A stretch of 64,000 bases of DNA, from assembly GCF_001424045.1 (NCBI RefSeq), contig NZ_LMQB01000001.1, positions 904,083-968,082 on the forward strand, written 5' to 3'. The notes beneath the pieces are model-generated. The model saw only the letters and a program-made list of their open reading frames with translations. It ran no database searches and was not told the DNA's origin. Both the position numbers and the translations under genes were made by a program. This document shows positions 44,839 to 58,754 of the stretch, in pieces. Within the stretch, counting starts at the first letter, position 1; each line of letters opens with the position of its first letter. This DNA is from Rhizobium sp. Leaf371 (lineage in GTDB: Bacteria; Pseudomonadota; Alphaproteobacteria; Rhizobiales; Rhizobiaceae).

Positions 44839-46005
44839 ATGGCCATGACGCGGATCTACATGGACTGGAACGCCACGGCGCCGATTTCGGCCGCCGCGCG
44901 CGATGCGTTTCTGTCCGCGTTCGACCTGACCGGAAACGGCTCGTCGGTCCATGCGGAGGGCCGCCGTCTGAAGTCGGTGATCGAGGCCGCGCGCCGGGAC
45001 GTGGCCGCACTCTGCGACGCCGAGCCTGCCTGCATCACCTTTACGAGCGGCGCAACGGAAGCGGCCAATATGGTGCTCACGCCGGATTTCCGCATGGGCC
45101 GGACACCGCTTCGTATCGGGCGCCTCTATGTGTCGGCCATCGAGCATCCGGCCGTGCGCGAGGGTGGCCGCTTTCAAAGGGATCGTGTGCTGGAACTTTC
45201 GGTCACGCCGGCTGGAACGGTCGATCTCGAGTCGCTCGACCGGGCGCTCTCGGTTCATCCGAAAGAGGACGGCATTCCGATGGTGGCCGTCATGCTCGTC
45301 AACAACGAGACGGGCGTGATCCAGCCGATCGCGGAGGTGGCTGCGCGCGTGAAGGCTGCGGGCGGCCTGCTTCTGGTCGATGCCGTTCAGGCGGTCGGGC
45401 GCATGCCGGTGTCGATTTCGGCGCTGGGTGCGGATTTCCTCATTCTCGCCTCGCACAAGATCGGCGGGCCGAAAGGGGCTGGCGCGCTCGTTGCCCGCGG
45501 CGAAGTGCTGATGCCGCGCGCGCTCATCCATGGTGGCGGGCAGGAGAAGGGGCATCGCTCCGGCACCGAGAACCCCGCGGCCCTTGCCGGCTTCGGAGCG
45601 GCCGCGCGCGGGGCAAAGGATGCGCTCGACGGGTACATCTCCGATGTCACGGCCTTGCGCGACCGGCTGGAAACGGGCATGCGGAGTGCTGCGCCCGACG
45701 TGCTCATCCATGGGGCTGACAGCGCCCGCGTCGGCAATACCACATTCTTCAGCCTTCCCGGTCTCAAGGCCGAGACGGGGCAGATTGCCTTCGATCTGGA
45801 AGGGGTCGCTCTCTCCGCCGGATCGGCCTGTTCCTCGGGCAAGGTCGGGCAGAGCCACGTGCTGATGGCGATGGGGCAAGATCCGGCGCTCGGTGCGCTG
45901 CGTATCTCGATCGGCCCCACCACAACGGCCGAGGAGATCGACCGGACGATCGACATCTTCGCCCGCATTGCCGGGCGGCGGCGCTCCAACAGCGCGGCAG
46001 CGTGA
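44839..46005 (+). CDS. sufS2: Cysteine desulfurase, first gene of suf operon (sufS2 type)
   Basis: PLP enzyme that takes sulfur from cysteine for Fe-S cluster assembly. It is 388 residues, NifS/IscS-like class. The PLP lysine is K207 in SHKIGGPKGAG and the persulfide cysteine is C331 in SAGSACSSGK. The start MAMTRIYMDWNATAP matches the family; ATG 44839 or 44845 are both possible because the ribosome site is weak. This protein is a different subclass from SufS later in the same operon, so the operon encodes two desulfurases, as in Agrobacterium. Confidence 0.9.
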   Translation: MAMTRIYMDWNATAPISAAARDAFLSAFDLTGNGSSVHAEGRRLKSVIEAARRDVAALCDAEPACITFTSGATEAANMVLTPDFRMGRTPLRIGRLYVSAIEHPAVREGGRFQRDRVLELSVTPAGTVDLESLDRALSVHPKEDGIPMVAVMLVNNETGVIQPIAEVAARVKAAGGLLLVDAVQAVGRMPVSISALGADFLILASHKIGGPKGAGALVARGEVLMPRALIHGGGQEKGHRSGTENPAALAGFGAAARGAKDALDGYISDVTALRDRLETGMRSAAPDVLIHGADSARVGNTTFFSLPGLKAETGQIAFDLEGVALSAGSACSSGKVGQSHVLMAMGQDPALGALRISIGPTTTAEEIDRTIDIFARIAGRRRSNSAAA

Positions 46006-46142
46006 AGAAAGCGTGTGAAAGCTTAAGTTTGCGGGTGCGAACAGGGTGAAACTGCCCGAACGACCCATTACATGAACGGCACGACACGATCGTGCCTCAC
46101 AGAGGGCCGGATCCTTGACATCCGGCAAGACGGGAGAATGAC

Positions 46143-47612
<1,470 letters not shown>

Positions 47613-47745
47613 CCAGCCGGGACGATCGGCTTCGACGAGCCGGGCCGGCTGGAAAAGGCTGGCCGGCATCGCCGCGAACACGAATTGAATGGAACGACCG
47701 ACCTTGGGATGACAGGTTGGTATCGTCGTACGAAAGAGTGAACCA

Positions 47746-48501
47746 ATGCTTGAAATCAGAAACCTCCATGCCCGGATCGCCGAGGATGGCACCGAGATCA
47801 TTCGCGGGCTGAACCTGACCGTTAAGGCCGGCGAAGTGGCGGCCATCATGGGGCCGAACGGCTCGGGGAAGTCGACGCTGTCCTACATTCTCTCGGGCCG
47901 CAAAGACTACGAAGTCACCGAGGGCGACATCCTCTATAACGGCGAGAGCATTCTGGAACTCGACGCGTCCGAGCGCGCGGCGAAGGGGATTTTCCTCGCC
48001 TTCCAGTATCCGGTCGAAATCCCCGGCGTTGCCACCATGCAGTTCCTCAAGGTGGCGATGAACGAGCAGCGGAAGTATCGCGGCGAGGAAGAGCTGAAGA
48101 CCCCGGACTTCATCCGCCGGGTGAAGGAAGCCGCCGCCGAGCTGAAGATCAATCCGGATATGCTGAAGCGTCCGCTGAACGTCGGCTTCTCCGGTGGCGA
48201 GAAGAAGCGCGCCGAGATCCTGCAGATGGCGCTGCTGGCGCCGAGCCTCTGCATTCTCGACGAGACCGATTCGGGCCTCGACATCGATGCGCTGAAGATC
48301 GTGTCCGATGGCGTCAACGCGCTACGGTCGCCGGATCGCGCCGTGATCGTCATCACGCATTACCAGCGCCTGCTGGAATACATCGTTCCGGATACGGTCC
48401 ATGTTCTCTACAAGGGCCAGGTCATCAAGACCGGCGACAAGTCGCTGGCGCTTGATCTGGAAGCCAACGGCTATGCCGACATCATCGGCGCGGCGGCTTG
48501 A
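47746..48501 (+). CDS. sufC: Fe-S cluster assembly ATPase SufC
   Basis: ABC-type ATPase of the SufBCD complex; soluble, not a transporter. Walker A is GPNGSGKST (36-44), the signature is FSGGEKKRAEI, and Walker B is LCILDETDSGLDID. The 251-residue length and the SufC-specific ILSGRKDYEVTEGDI region fit. It begins 133 bases after sufB, and its stop is close to the sufD start (14 bases), so sufC and sufD are tightly linked. Confidence 0.97.
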   Translation: MLEIRNLHARIAEDGTEIIRGLNLTVKAGEVAAIMGPNGSGKSTLSYILSGRKDYEVTEGDILYNGESILELDASERAAKGIFLAFQYPVEIPGVATMQFLKVAMNEQRKYRGEEELKTPDFIRRVKEAAAELKINPDMLKRPLNVGFSGGEKKRAEILQMALLAPSLCILDETDSGLDIDALKIVSDGVNALRSPDRAVIVITHYQRLLEYIVPDTVHVLYKGQVIKTGDKSLALDLEANGYADIIGAAA

Positions 48502-48515
48502 AGGAGCGTTTGCTC

Positions 48516-49790
48516 ATGAACATTCAGAACACGATCACGCGGACGGCGGCCGAAACGGCGCTGCTGGAGGCGTATAACCATCAGCTGAGCGATCTGCCGG
48601 GTGACGGCGCCGTTCTCTCGGCGCGCGATACGCTGCTCTCCGACCTGAAGGATGCCGGCCTGCCGACGCGGCGGCTGGAAGCCTGGCACTATACGGACCT
48701 GCGGGCCTTGCTGCGCAACGTCCCTGCCTATGACGGCTCCGCCTTCGCGGAAGCGGTCGAGCCCCTGGCCGTCGGCTCCGCCGTCCTGACCGTCGTCAAC
48801 GGTCAGGCGGATGCCGGGCAGGCGCCCGAGGGCGTTATCGTCAAGCGCTATGGCGAAAGCCTGCTCGATGGCACCGCGGCCGGCGATCTCGTCGCGCGGA
48901 ACACCGAAGATGCGATCGGGCGGATCAACGGGACCTTCGTTCGCGATGGTTTCGAAATCGAAATTCCGGAAGAGACCGTTCTGGCACAGCCGCTGGAACT
49001 GCAGATCGTGCAGAGCGCCGGGCAGAGCCACAGCCGCTTTCCGGTGACCTTCGGCCCGAAGTCCAAGGCAACCGTCATCGAGCGACATCTCTCGGTCGAC
49101 GGCCGGCCAAGCCTTGTTTCCTCCGTTTCCGACCTCATCATCGAGGACGGTGCCGAGGTCACATGGATTCTGCTGCAGCAGCAGGGCGAGGAGGACACGC
49201 ATCTCGGACAGTTGAATTTCGAGCTGGGCGAAAACGCCTCCTTCCGGCTGTTCGTCATCAATGCCGGCGGCAAGCTCGTGCGCCAGGAAGTGCACGGCGT
49301 GGTGACGGGCGAAGGCTCGGACTTCAAGCTGCGCGGCATCAACCTGATGGGTGGCGACACGCTGACGGACGTGACCTTCACGCTCGGCCACGACGTGGCA
49401 AACACCACCTCGACCGAGATCATTCGCAACGTGCTTTTCGACAAGGCCCGCGGCGTGTTTCAGGGTCAGATCCGGGTGGCGCAGGACGCGCAGAAGACGG
49501 ACGCGAAGATGGCGTGCAACACGCTGCTCCTGTCGGACGATGCGGATTTCTCCGCAAAGCCCGAACTCGAGATCTTTGCAGACGACGTGCAATGCGGCCA
49601 CGGCGCAACCGTGATCGACCTCAACCCGACGCATCTCTACTATCTTCAGGCGCGTGGTATCCCGGAAAACCGGGCGCGCGCCATGCTGGTCAATGCGTTC
49701 GTGGACGAGATCGTCGAGGAGCTGGAGAACGAGGCGCTGATCGAACCGCTGGAGTTCATCATCGCGCAATGGCTGGCGCGGCACGCCTGA
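48516..49790 (+). CDS. sufD: Fe-S cluster assembly protein SufD
   Basis: Partner of SufB in the SufBCD scaffold complex, helping iron entry. The 424-residue sequence is SufD-like: RRLEAWHYTDLRALL near the N terminus and the C-terminal block CGHGATVIDLNPTHLYYLQARGI with the conserved His. ATG 48516 is preferred because AAGGAG lies nine bases upstream; six in-frame codons before it would overlap sufC. The SufB-like Cys scaffold residue is absent from the C-terminal domain, as expected for SufD. Confidence 0.93.
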   Translation: MNIQNTITRTAAETALLEAYNHQLSDLPGDGAVLSARDTLLSDLKDAGLPTRRLEAWHYTDLRALLRNVPAYDGSAFAEAVEPLAVGSAVLTVVNGQADAGQAPEGVIVKRYGESLLDGTAAGDLVARNTEDAIGRINGTFVRDGFEIEIPEETVLAQPLELQIVQSAGQSHSRFPVTFGPKSKATVIERHLSVDGRPSLVSSVSDLIIEDGAEVTWILLQQQGEEDTHLGQLNFELGENASFRLFVINAGGKLVRQEVHGVVTGEGSDFKLRGINLMGGDTLTDVTFTLGHDVANTTSTEIIRNVLFDKARGVFQGQIRVAQDAQKTDAKMACNTLLLSDDADFSAKPELEIFADDVQCGHGATVIDLNPTHLYYLQARGIPENRARAMLVNAFVDEIVEELENEALIEPLEFIIAQWLARHA

Positions 49791-49835
49791 CCGTATCCGG
49801 CGAGCGTTCGCATCGAGGCAGAAAGCAGAGGCATC

Positions 49836-51077
49836 ATGGACCAGACGGTCTCCACACAGGCATATGACGTCGAGCGGATACGGCAGGATTTTCCCATCCT
49901 GTCGCGGACGGTCTACGGCAAGCCGCTCGTCTATCTCGACAATGGCGCGTCGGCCCAGAAGCCGCAGGCGGTCATCGACGCGATCAGCCACGCCTATGCC
50001 AATGAATATGCCAATGTCCATCGCGGCCTGCACTTCCTGTCGAATGCCGCGACGGACGCCTATGAGCTGTCCCGCGAGACGGTGCGGCGGTTCCTGAATG
50101 CGCCGTCCGTGGACGAGATCGTGTTCACCAAGTCCTCGACCGAGGCGATCAACACGGTCGCCTACGGTTGGGGCATGCCGAAGCTCGGTGCCGACGACGA
50201 AATCCTGATCTCGATCATGGAGCACCACTCCAACATCGTGCCCTGGCATTTCATCCGCGAACGGCAGGGCGCAAAGCTCGTCTGGGCGCCGGTTGACGAT
50301 CAGGGTGCGTTCCATATCGACGATTTCGTCAAGTGCCTGACGCCGAAGACGAAACTGGTCGCGATCACGCATATGTCGAACGCGCTGGGCACGATCGTCG
50401 ATGTGAAGGAAATCTGCCGGATCGCGCATGAGCGCGGCATTCCGGTTCTGGTCGATGGCAGCCAGGCGGCCGTGCACATGCCGGTCGATGTGCAGGATAT
50501 CGATTGCGACTGGTATGTCATGACCGGCCACAAGCTTTACGGCCCCTCTGGCATCGGCGTGCTCTATGGCAAGAAGGAGCGGCTGGCGGAGATGCGGCCG
50601 TTCATGGGCGGCGGCGAGATGATCATCGAGGTCAGCGAAGACGCCATCACCTATAACGAGCCGCCGCACCGGTTCGAGGCCGGCACGCCGCCGATCGTGC
50701 AGGCGATCGGCCTCGGTGTCGCGCTCGACTACATGGAGAACGTGGGTCGTGACAGGATCGCGCGGCACGAGGCGGATCTTGCCGCCTATGCGGCGGAGCG
50801 GCTCCAGTCGGTCAACGCCCTGCGCATCATCGGGCAGGCGCCCGGCAAGGGCGGCATCTTCTCCTTCGAGATCGAAGGGGTGCACGCCCACGACGTCTCC
50901 ACGGTTATCGACCGTGCCGGTGTCGCGGTGCGGGCGGGCACGCATTGCGCCATGCCCCTGCTGAAGCGATTCGGGGTGACGTCCACCTGCCGGGCCTCGT
51001 TCGGGCTTTACAACACGCGCGCCGAAGTCGACGTGCTGGTCGCCGCGCTGGAACAGGCGCGGACATTCTTTGCGTGA
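49836..51077 (+). CDS. sufS: Cysteine desulfurase SufS
   Basis: Type II cysteine desulfurase dedicated to Suf. PLP lysine K233 is in TGHKLYGPSG and the catalytic cysteine C371 in RAGTHCAMPLLKRFG, with the STCRASFGLYNT block after it. The N-terminal DFPILSRTVYGKPLVYLDNGAS is the SufS start. It is 413 residues. SufE is not encoded nearby; activation may depend on a SufE or SufU protein elsewhere. It is the fifth gene of the operon. Confidence 0.96.
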   Translation: MDQTVSTQAYDVERIRQDFPILSRTVYGKPLVYLDNGASAQKPQAVIDAISHAYANEYANVHRGLHFLSNAATDAYELSRETVRRFLNAPSVDEIVFTKSSTEAINTVAYGWGMPKLGADDEILISIMEHHSNIVPWHFIRERQGAKLVWAPVDDQGAFHIDDFVKCLTPKTKLVAITHMSNALGTIVDVKEICRIAHERGIPVLVDGSQAAVHMPVDVQDIDCDWYVMTGHKLYGPSGIGVLYGKKERLAEMRPFMGGGEMIIEVSEDAITYNEPPHRFEAGTPPIVQAIGLGVALDYMENVGRDRIARHEADLAAYAAERLQSVNALRIIGQAPGKGGIFSFEIEGVHAHDVSTVIDRAGVAVRAGTHCAMPLLKRFGVTSTCRASFGLYNTRAEVDVLVAALEQARTFFA

Positions 51078-51087
51078 GGATACGAGC

Positions 51088-51480
51088 ATGACTGTTGAGA
51101 CCCAGGCCGAGACTGCCGGCGAGACGCAGGACGCCCGCGACGGGATCGTTCCGTCGGCCATTCCGCCGGAAGAGCTGGCGCGTCTGTCCGACGACGTGAT
51201 CTCGGCGCTGAAGACCGTCTACGACCCGGAAATTCCGGCCGATATCTACGAGCTCGGGCTGATCTACAAGATCGACATCGAGGACGACCGCATGGTGAAG
51301 ATCGCGATGACGCTGACCGCGCCCGGTTGCCCGGTGGCGGGGGAAATGCCGGGCTGGGTCGAGAATGCCGTCGGTGCCGTCGAGGGCATTTCCGGCGTCG
51401 AGGTCTCGATGACCTTTGACCCGCCATGGACGCCGGACCGGATGTCCGAGGAGGCACAGGTCGCCGTCGGCTGGTATTGA
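51088..51480 (+). CDS. sufT: SufT/SufX (DUF59, MIP18-like) Fe-S assembly factor
   Basis: A 130-residue protein with a DUF59/MIP18 domain: LKTVYDPEIPADIYELGLIYKIDI, and the conserved Cys in MTLTAPGCPVAGEMPG. Related proteins help insert or mature Fe-S clusters; in the Agrobacterium suf operon this gene is called sufX. ATG 51088 follows GAGGATA. It begins 10 bases after the sufS stop, so it is part of the operon. The first 40 residues are a variable, acidic extension. Confidence 0.93.
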   Translation: MTVETQAETAGETQDARDGIVPSAIPPEELARLSDDVISALKTVYDPEIPADIYELGLIYKIDIEDDRMVKIAMTLTAPGCPVAGEMPGWVENAVGAVEGISGVEVSMTFDPPWTPDRMSEEAQVAVGWY

Positions 51481-51553
51481 TCGCCGGGCGATAGGGTCTT
51501 ACATTCACATCCAGCACCGGGCCTTGAACCCGGTTGTTGCAAGGAGACTTTCC

Positions 51554-51946
51554 ATGGGTTTTGCGGTCATGAGCCTGTCCGACGCGGCTGCGCAGCGCGT
51601 CAACGCCATCGTCGAGACTGCGGGCGGCGACACGAAGGGCATCCGGCTCTCCATCAAGAAGGGCGGCTGCGCCGGCATGGAATATGCCGTCGATCTCGTG
51701 ACCGAACCGAAGGCGAAGGACGACCTGATCGAGCATGCCGGCGCCCGTGTCTGGGTCGCGCCGGAGGCCGTTCTCTATCTTCTCGGCACCCGCATGGATT
51801 TCGAGGTGACGAAGATGCGCTCCGGCTTCACCTTCAACAATCCGAACCAGACATCGGCTTGCGGTTGCGGCGAATCGGTCGAACTGAAGCCCGCGGACCT
51901 CGCGGCACTCGCCGCCAAAGGCGATGCTGTCGTTCGGGTCAGCTGA
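51554..51946 (+). CDS. sufA: A-type Fe-S carrier SufA
   Basis: A 130-residue HesB/IscA-family carrier. The three ligand cysteines are in GGCAGMEY and SACGCGES. It accepts clusters from SufBCD and passes them on to apo-enzymes. ATG 51554 has AAGGAG nine bases upstream. It closes the suf operon; I do not see a clear intrinsic terminator in the 199 bases after it. With the BolA and glutaredoxin genes at 11-12 kb, it makes this window rich in Fe-S biogenesis. Confidence 0.95.
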   Translation: MGFAVMSLSDAAAQRVNAIVETAGGDTKGIRLSIKKGGCAGMEYAVDLVTEPKAKDDLIEHAGARVWVAPEAVLYLLGTRMDFEVTKMRSGFTFNNPNQTSACGCGESVELKPADLAALAAKGDAVVRVS

Positions 51947-52145
51947 GCGGCACCTTATGACGCGGCGGTGCGGGACGCCTCGGACCGAGCCTTGCAGCGT
52001 TATCGTCATTTTTCGCGACATCTTTGCTTCCGCGATGCACTGGCCTCCGCATTGGTTTTCCGTATGATCCCGGGCCGATCGTAAACCGGCGCGGCGTCAC
52101 GTCTTCTCTCTCGCGCCTTGCCCATCAAAGCTGCAGAGGCTGCAC

Positions 52146-53993
52146 TTGCCGATCCCGGACCGGACCACTCTCGAGGCGCTCTATAACGACCTTGCCGACG
52201 CCGTTATCGTGACGGACCGTGCGGGCGTGATTCTCTCGGCAAATCCGGCCGCATCGAACCTTTTTGGCTTCGACCTCGCTTTCCCGGTCGGCCAACCCTT
52301 TTCCGTTTTGCTGGATCGCGTCTCCGAGGCGCAGGGGATCAGCGTCGACTCAGGCACCGTCCACTACACGCGCGCGGACGGCTCCCGTTTTGCGGGGAGA
52401 ACGCGAGCCATCGCCGTTGGCGGCGAGGCGGAGGCAGAGGCTCGTCTTATCCGCATCATCTCCACCGCTGATCGCCCCGATCTGCCTGATCAGAAACTGC
52501 CTGATCAGGAACTGTCGGGCATGGCGTCGTCCTCCCGCGCCGTCGATACCGCGCTCGACGTCATCGCCGAGGGGATTGCGATCTACGACAAGGATGAACG
52601 GCTGCTGCTCTGCAACCGGGCCTATCGTGCGCTGCTCGGTCCTGTCGGAGAGCGCCTGCGGATCGGCATGCCGGTGGCCGAGATCGCGCTGGACATCGCA
52701 TCGGGAGACGGCATGGCGCCGGCGCCTTCGGGCTCTCCGGAAGCCAAGGCGTGGGTGCGGCGCCAGATCGACCTTTTCCGACGCGCCGATGGCAAGGCCG
52801 AGATCTTCTCCTATAACAATGGCCGCTGGCTGCGGGCCGAAAACACACTCATGGCCGACGGCAACACCGTCGCCATCCGCGTCGACGTCACCGATCTCAA
52901 GCGCATCGAGATGGCGCTGGAGCGTCAGCGGCAGGATTATGCGACGCTGGTGGAAACCATACCCGATCTCATCACCCGCCTTGCGCCGGATCTGACCTAC
53001 ACCTTCGTCAACCAGCGTTTTGCCGCTCTGATCGGCTTGTCTCAGGATGAGATCGTGGGGCGGCGCTGCCGCGATTTCATCGCTAAGGACGACCCGCTGG
53101 CAAAAATCCTTTTCGGGTTGACGCCGGAGGCGCCGGCAACGACGCGGGAACAACGTCGCACGACGGCGGGGGGCGACGATGTCTGGATCCTCTGGTCGAA
53201 CCTTGCCGTCTTCGAGGGCCAGCAGCTCAGCGAGTATGTCACCGTGGGGCGCGATATCACGGAGATGAAACAGCAGCAGATGCGGATCGCCGAGCAGAGT
53301 TTCGAGCTGCAACGCAAGAACGAAGCCCTTGGACAGTTCACGAGCAGCGTTTCCCACGACCTCAAGGCACCGATGCGGCAGATCTCGATGTTCGCCGATA
53401 TGATCGCCGACGATATCGCGGCGAACGATCTTGGCAATGTTGCGGATTATGCGTCCAAGCTGCGCGGAAAATCGCGGCGCCTGATCCAGCTGGTCGATAG
53501 CCTGCTCGACTATGCGCGGATCGCCGATCGGATCTTCAGCCCCCAGCGTGTGGCGCTGCGTGACGTCGTCGAGGACGCGCTGGGCAATTTGCAGAGCCAC
53601 ATCGAGGAAAGCGGCGCACGGGTGACGGTCGAGGACCTGCCGGACGTGATCGGCGACGCCGAACTCTTGAAGCGCCTGTTCCAGAACATCATCGGAAACG
53701 CGATCAAATATCGCCGGGCAGGCGTGACGCCCGAACTCACCGTCAACGGGTGGCGCGAGGGTGGCCTCGTGCACATCGCGTTTCCCGACAATGGCGTCGG
53801 CATCGACCCCCGTCACGCCGAGCGGATCTTCGACATCTTCCAGCGGCTTCACCGCAACGAGGACATCTATCCCGGAACCGGCGTCGGATTGTCGCTCGCC
53901 AGACGGATCGCCGAAAGCCATGGCGGCACGATCGTGCTCGACCCGGACTATCGGACGGGCGCCCGCTTCATCGTCACCCTGCCGTCTGCCTGA
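52146..53993 (+). CDS. PAS-domain sensor histidine kinase, cytoplasmic
   Basis: A 615-residue soluble sensor kinase with no membrane segment. It has three PAS-type regions (about 10-110, 130-250 and 262-375), a short HisKA region with H404 in VSHDLKAPMRQI, and a HATPase domain with N518 (NIIGNAIKYR), FPDNGVGID and a GTGVGLSL block. The dimerisation motif resembles phytochrome-like kinases. No response regulator is adjacent, so the partner is elsewhere. Its start seems to be TTG at 52146, with AGAGG upstream and no in-frame ATG before PAS 1. Two 15-base repeats (52482-52511) encode LPDQK/LPDQE in a linker. Confidence 0.88.
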   Translation: MPIPDRTTLEALYNDLADAVIVTDRAGVILSANPAASNLFGFDLAFPVGQPFSVLLDRVSEAQGISVDSGTVHYTRADGSRFAGRTRAIAVGGEAEAEARLIRIISTADRPDLPDQKLPDQELSGMASSSRAVDTALDVIAEGIAIYDKDERLLLCNRAYRALLGPVGERLRIGMPVAEIALDIASGDGMAPAPSGSPEAKAWVRRQIDLFRRADGKAEIFSYNNGRWLRAENTLMADGNTVAIRVDVTDLKRIEMALERQRQDYATLVETIPDLITRLAPDLTYTFVNQRFAALIGLSQDEIVGRRCRDFIAKDDPLAKILFGLTPEAPATTREQRRTTAGGDDVWILWSNLAVFEGQQLSEYVTVGRDITEMKQQQMRIAEQSFELQRKNEALGQFTSSVSHDLKAPMRQISMFADMIADDIAANDLGNVADYASKLRGKSRRLIQLVDSLLDYARIADRIFSPQRVALRDVVEDALGNLQSHIEESGARVTVEDLPDVIGDAELLKRLFQNIIGNAIKYRRAGVTPELTVNGWREGGLVHIAFPDNGVGIDPRHAERIFDIFQRLHRNEDIYPGTGVGLSLARRIAESHGGTIVLDPDYRTGARFIVTLPSA

Positions 53994-54070
53994 GATATGG
54001 CTGAAGACGCCGCCCGGAGCGGATGGGCGACGGAGAATGAGGCAGGCGTCATTCCTGGTCTATGGCAAGA

Positions 54071-54101
54071 CGCGGCGCCGCTTACGCGAAGCGGCGCCGC
54101 G
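54071..54101. terminator. Perfect 13-bp hairpin between convergent genes
   Basis: CGCGGCGCCGCTT and AAGCGGCGCCGCG are exactly complementary, with a five-base loop. The hairpin lies between the stops of the histidine-kinase gene and gcvP, seven bases past the gcvP stop. No long T-run follows on either strand, so it may block transcription or protect the mRNA 3' end without being a classic intrinsic terminator. Confidence 0.6.
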
Positions 54102-54107
54102 AGTGTC

Positions 54108-56989
<2,882 letters not shown>

Positions 56990-56990
<1 letters not shown>

Positions 56991-57352
56991 CAGGCAATCA
57001 GCTCCTTGTAGGCGTCCTCGTCGAGCAGCGCATTGGCGGCCGAAGGGTCGGAGAGTTTCAGCTTGAAGAACCAGCCGGCGCCCTGGGGATCGCCGTTGAC
57101 GAGCGCGGGATCTTCGACGATGGCCGGGTTGGTCTCGACGATCTCGCCGTCCAGCGGACAATACACGTCGGACGCGGCCTTGACGGATTCCACGGTCGCG
57201 GCACTTTCGCCCTTCGTCAGCGCCGTGCCGTCTTCGGGAAGCTCCACGAAGACGAGGTCGCCGAGCTGGTCGGCGGCGTGCTTGGTGATGCCGACCGTGG
57301 CGATGTCGCCGTCGATCTGCAGCCACTCATGTTCGTCGGTGAATTTCAGCAT
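56990..57352 (-). CDS. gcvH: Glycine cleavage system H protein
   Basis: Lipoyl carrier that shuttles the aminomethyl intermediate between P, T and L proteins. The 120-residue sequence has the lipoylation lysine in [16 protein letters not shown]. It starts [12 protein letters not shown], as usual. It lies 15 bases after the gcvT stop and is coupled to gcvP. L protein (lipoamide dehydrogenase) is not encoded here and is presumably shared with other complexes. Confidence 0.97.
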
Positions 57353-57367
57353 GGGATCGGCTCCTGA

Positions 57368-58522
57368 TCAGCGCTTGTAAGTGGGGGTGATGAAGGGAAG
57401 GGTGGAAACGGTCATGGCAATGTACTTGCCGCGCAGTTCCGCAAAGACGGTGGTTCCGGGCGTCGCGAGCGGGGTGTCGACATAGCCCATGGCGACGGGA
57501 TGGCCGACGGTCGGGCCGAAGCTTCCCGAGGTGACCTTGCCGACTTCCGTCGTGCCGGTCGCATCGGCATAGAGCGTGGCGCCGCCGCGCACCGGTGCCT
57601 TGCCCTCCGGCTTCAGGCCGACGCGGCGGATGGCCGCGCCATTCGTCATTGCATCCAGAATGGACTGCGCGCCCGGAAAGCCGCCGCTGCGGGCACCGCC
57701 CGTGCGGCGCGATTTCTGGATGGCCCATTCGAGCGCGGCTTCGATCGGACACGTCGTCGTGTCGATGTCGTTGCCGTAGAGGCAGAGACCGGCTTCGAGG
57801 CGCAGCGAGTCGCGGGCACCGAGGCCGATCGGCAGGACGTCGGGGTGATCGAGCAGCCGGCGGGCGATATCCTCGGCCTTGTCGGCCGGCACGGAGATCT
57901 CGAACCCGTCTTCGCCGGTATAGCCGGAGCGGGAAATGATGCATGGGACATCGTGGATCAGCGCCTCGGCCACATCCATGAAGCGCATGGCGGCGACATC
58001 GGCCCAGAGTTCGGCCAGAACATCCTGCGCACGCGGTCCCTGCAGAGCGAGCAATGCGCGGTCCTCAAGCAATGTCAGCTCGAAGCGATCGCCGAGATGC
58101 GCCTTCAGATGCGCGAAATCGGCGTCCTTGCAGGCCGCGTTGACGACGATGAGGAACCGGTCGGCAAGCCGCGCGATCATCAGGTCGTCAAGGATGCCGC
58201 CCGTGTCGTCGGTGAACAGCGCATAACGCTGACGGCCCTCGGCGATGCCGAGGACATCGACGGGCACGAGGCTTTCCAGCGCCAGAGCGGCGTCTTCCAG
58301 CGGGCCGGAGGCGGCGCGCAGTTCGACCTGGCCCATGTGGGACACGTCGAACAGCCCGGCGGCGGCACGGGTGTGCAGATGCTCTTTCAGCACGCCCGCG
58401 GGGTACTGCACCGGCATGTCGTAGCCGGCAAAGGGGACCATGCGGGCGCCCAGTTCCACATGCAGGGCGTTCAAGGGCGTCTGCTTCAACGCGGCGTCGT
58501 TCAAGGCGGTGTGATCGTCCAA
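57368..58522 (-). CDS. gcvT: Glycine cleavage system T protein (aminomethyltransferase)
   Basis: Tetrahydrofolate-dependent subunit that releases ammonia and forms 5,10-methylene-THF. The sequence has LNALHVELGARMVPFAGYDMPVQYP, FDVSHMGQ, RSGYTGEDGFEI and LRLEAGLCLYGNDID. I assign a TTG start at 58522 because GGAG lies seven bases upstream and family similarity begins there; ATG 58546 and GTG 58570 are in frame but lack a ribosome site. The result is 384 residues, the usual size. It is the first gene of the operon, behind a glycine riboswitch. Confidence 0.93.
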   Translation of the reverse strand: MDDHTALNDAALKQTPLNALHVELGARMVPFAGYDMPVQYPAGVLKEHLHTRAAAGLFDVSHMGQVELRAASGPLEDAALALESLVPVDVLGIAEGRQRYALFTDDTGGILDDLMIARLADRFLIVVNAACKDADFAHLKAHLGDRFELTLLEDRALLALQGPRAQDVLAELWADVAAMRFMDVAEALIHDVPCIISRSGYTGEDGFEISVPADKAEDIARRLLDHPDVLPIGLGARDSLRLEAGLCLYGNDIDTTTCPIEAALEWAIQKSRRTGGARSGGFPGAQSILDAMTNGAAIRRVGLKPEGKAPVRGGATLYADATGTTEVGKVTSGSFGPTVGHPVAMGYVDTPLATPGTTVFAELRGKYIAMTVSTLPFITPTYKR

Positions 58523-58591
58523 ATCCGGTCTCCAGGTTGGCGCCATGCGCCGGCTCGTTTCAACGCGCACGGAGTCGTGCCGTCGATTGAG

Positions 58592-58742
58592 CCCCCTCTG
58601 TTCCTGTGCCTGAGATTGTTATCCCTTCGGCGAGCGAAATGCTTCTCTCCAGAGTCCTGCCGGCATCCTGCTGGTTCGTGGGCCTGAGAGTTTCCGGGGC
58701 GGTTGCTCCTTCGGCACCAGCTCGAAGCTGGATTCTCCCAAC
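58592..58742 (-). promoter_or_regulatory. Tandem glycine riboswitch
   Basis: Two glycine aptamers in a row on the minus strand, upstream of gcvT. Each has the conserved GCCGAAGG segment (58708-58715 and 58624-58631 on the plus strand as CCTTCGGC) and the CTCAGGC segment (near 58681-58690 and 58605-58615). The first aptamer begins GGGAGAA near 58737 and the second begins CTGGAGAGA near 58645-58655. Two-aptamer glycine riboswitches usually turn on gcv when glycine is high. A gap of about 70 bases separates it from the gcvT start; I do not see a clear terminator stem, so translation control is plausible. Confidence 0.92.
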
Positions 58743-58754
58743 AAGATCGCCTTC

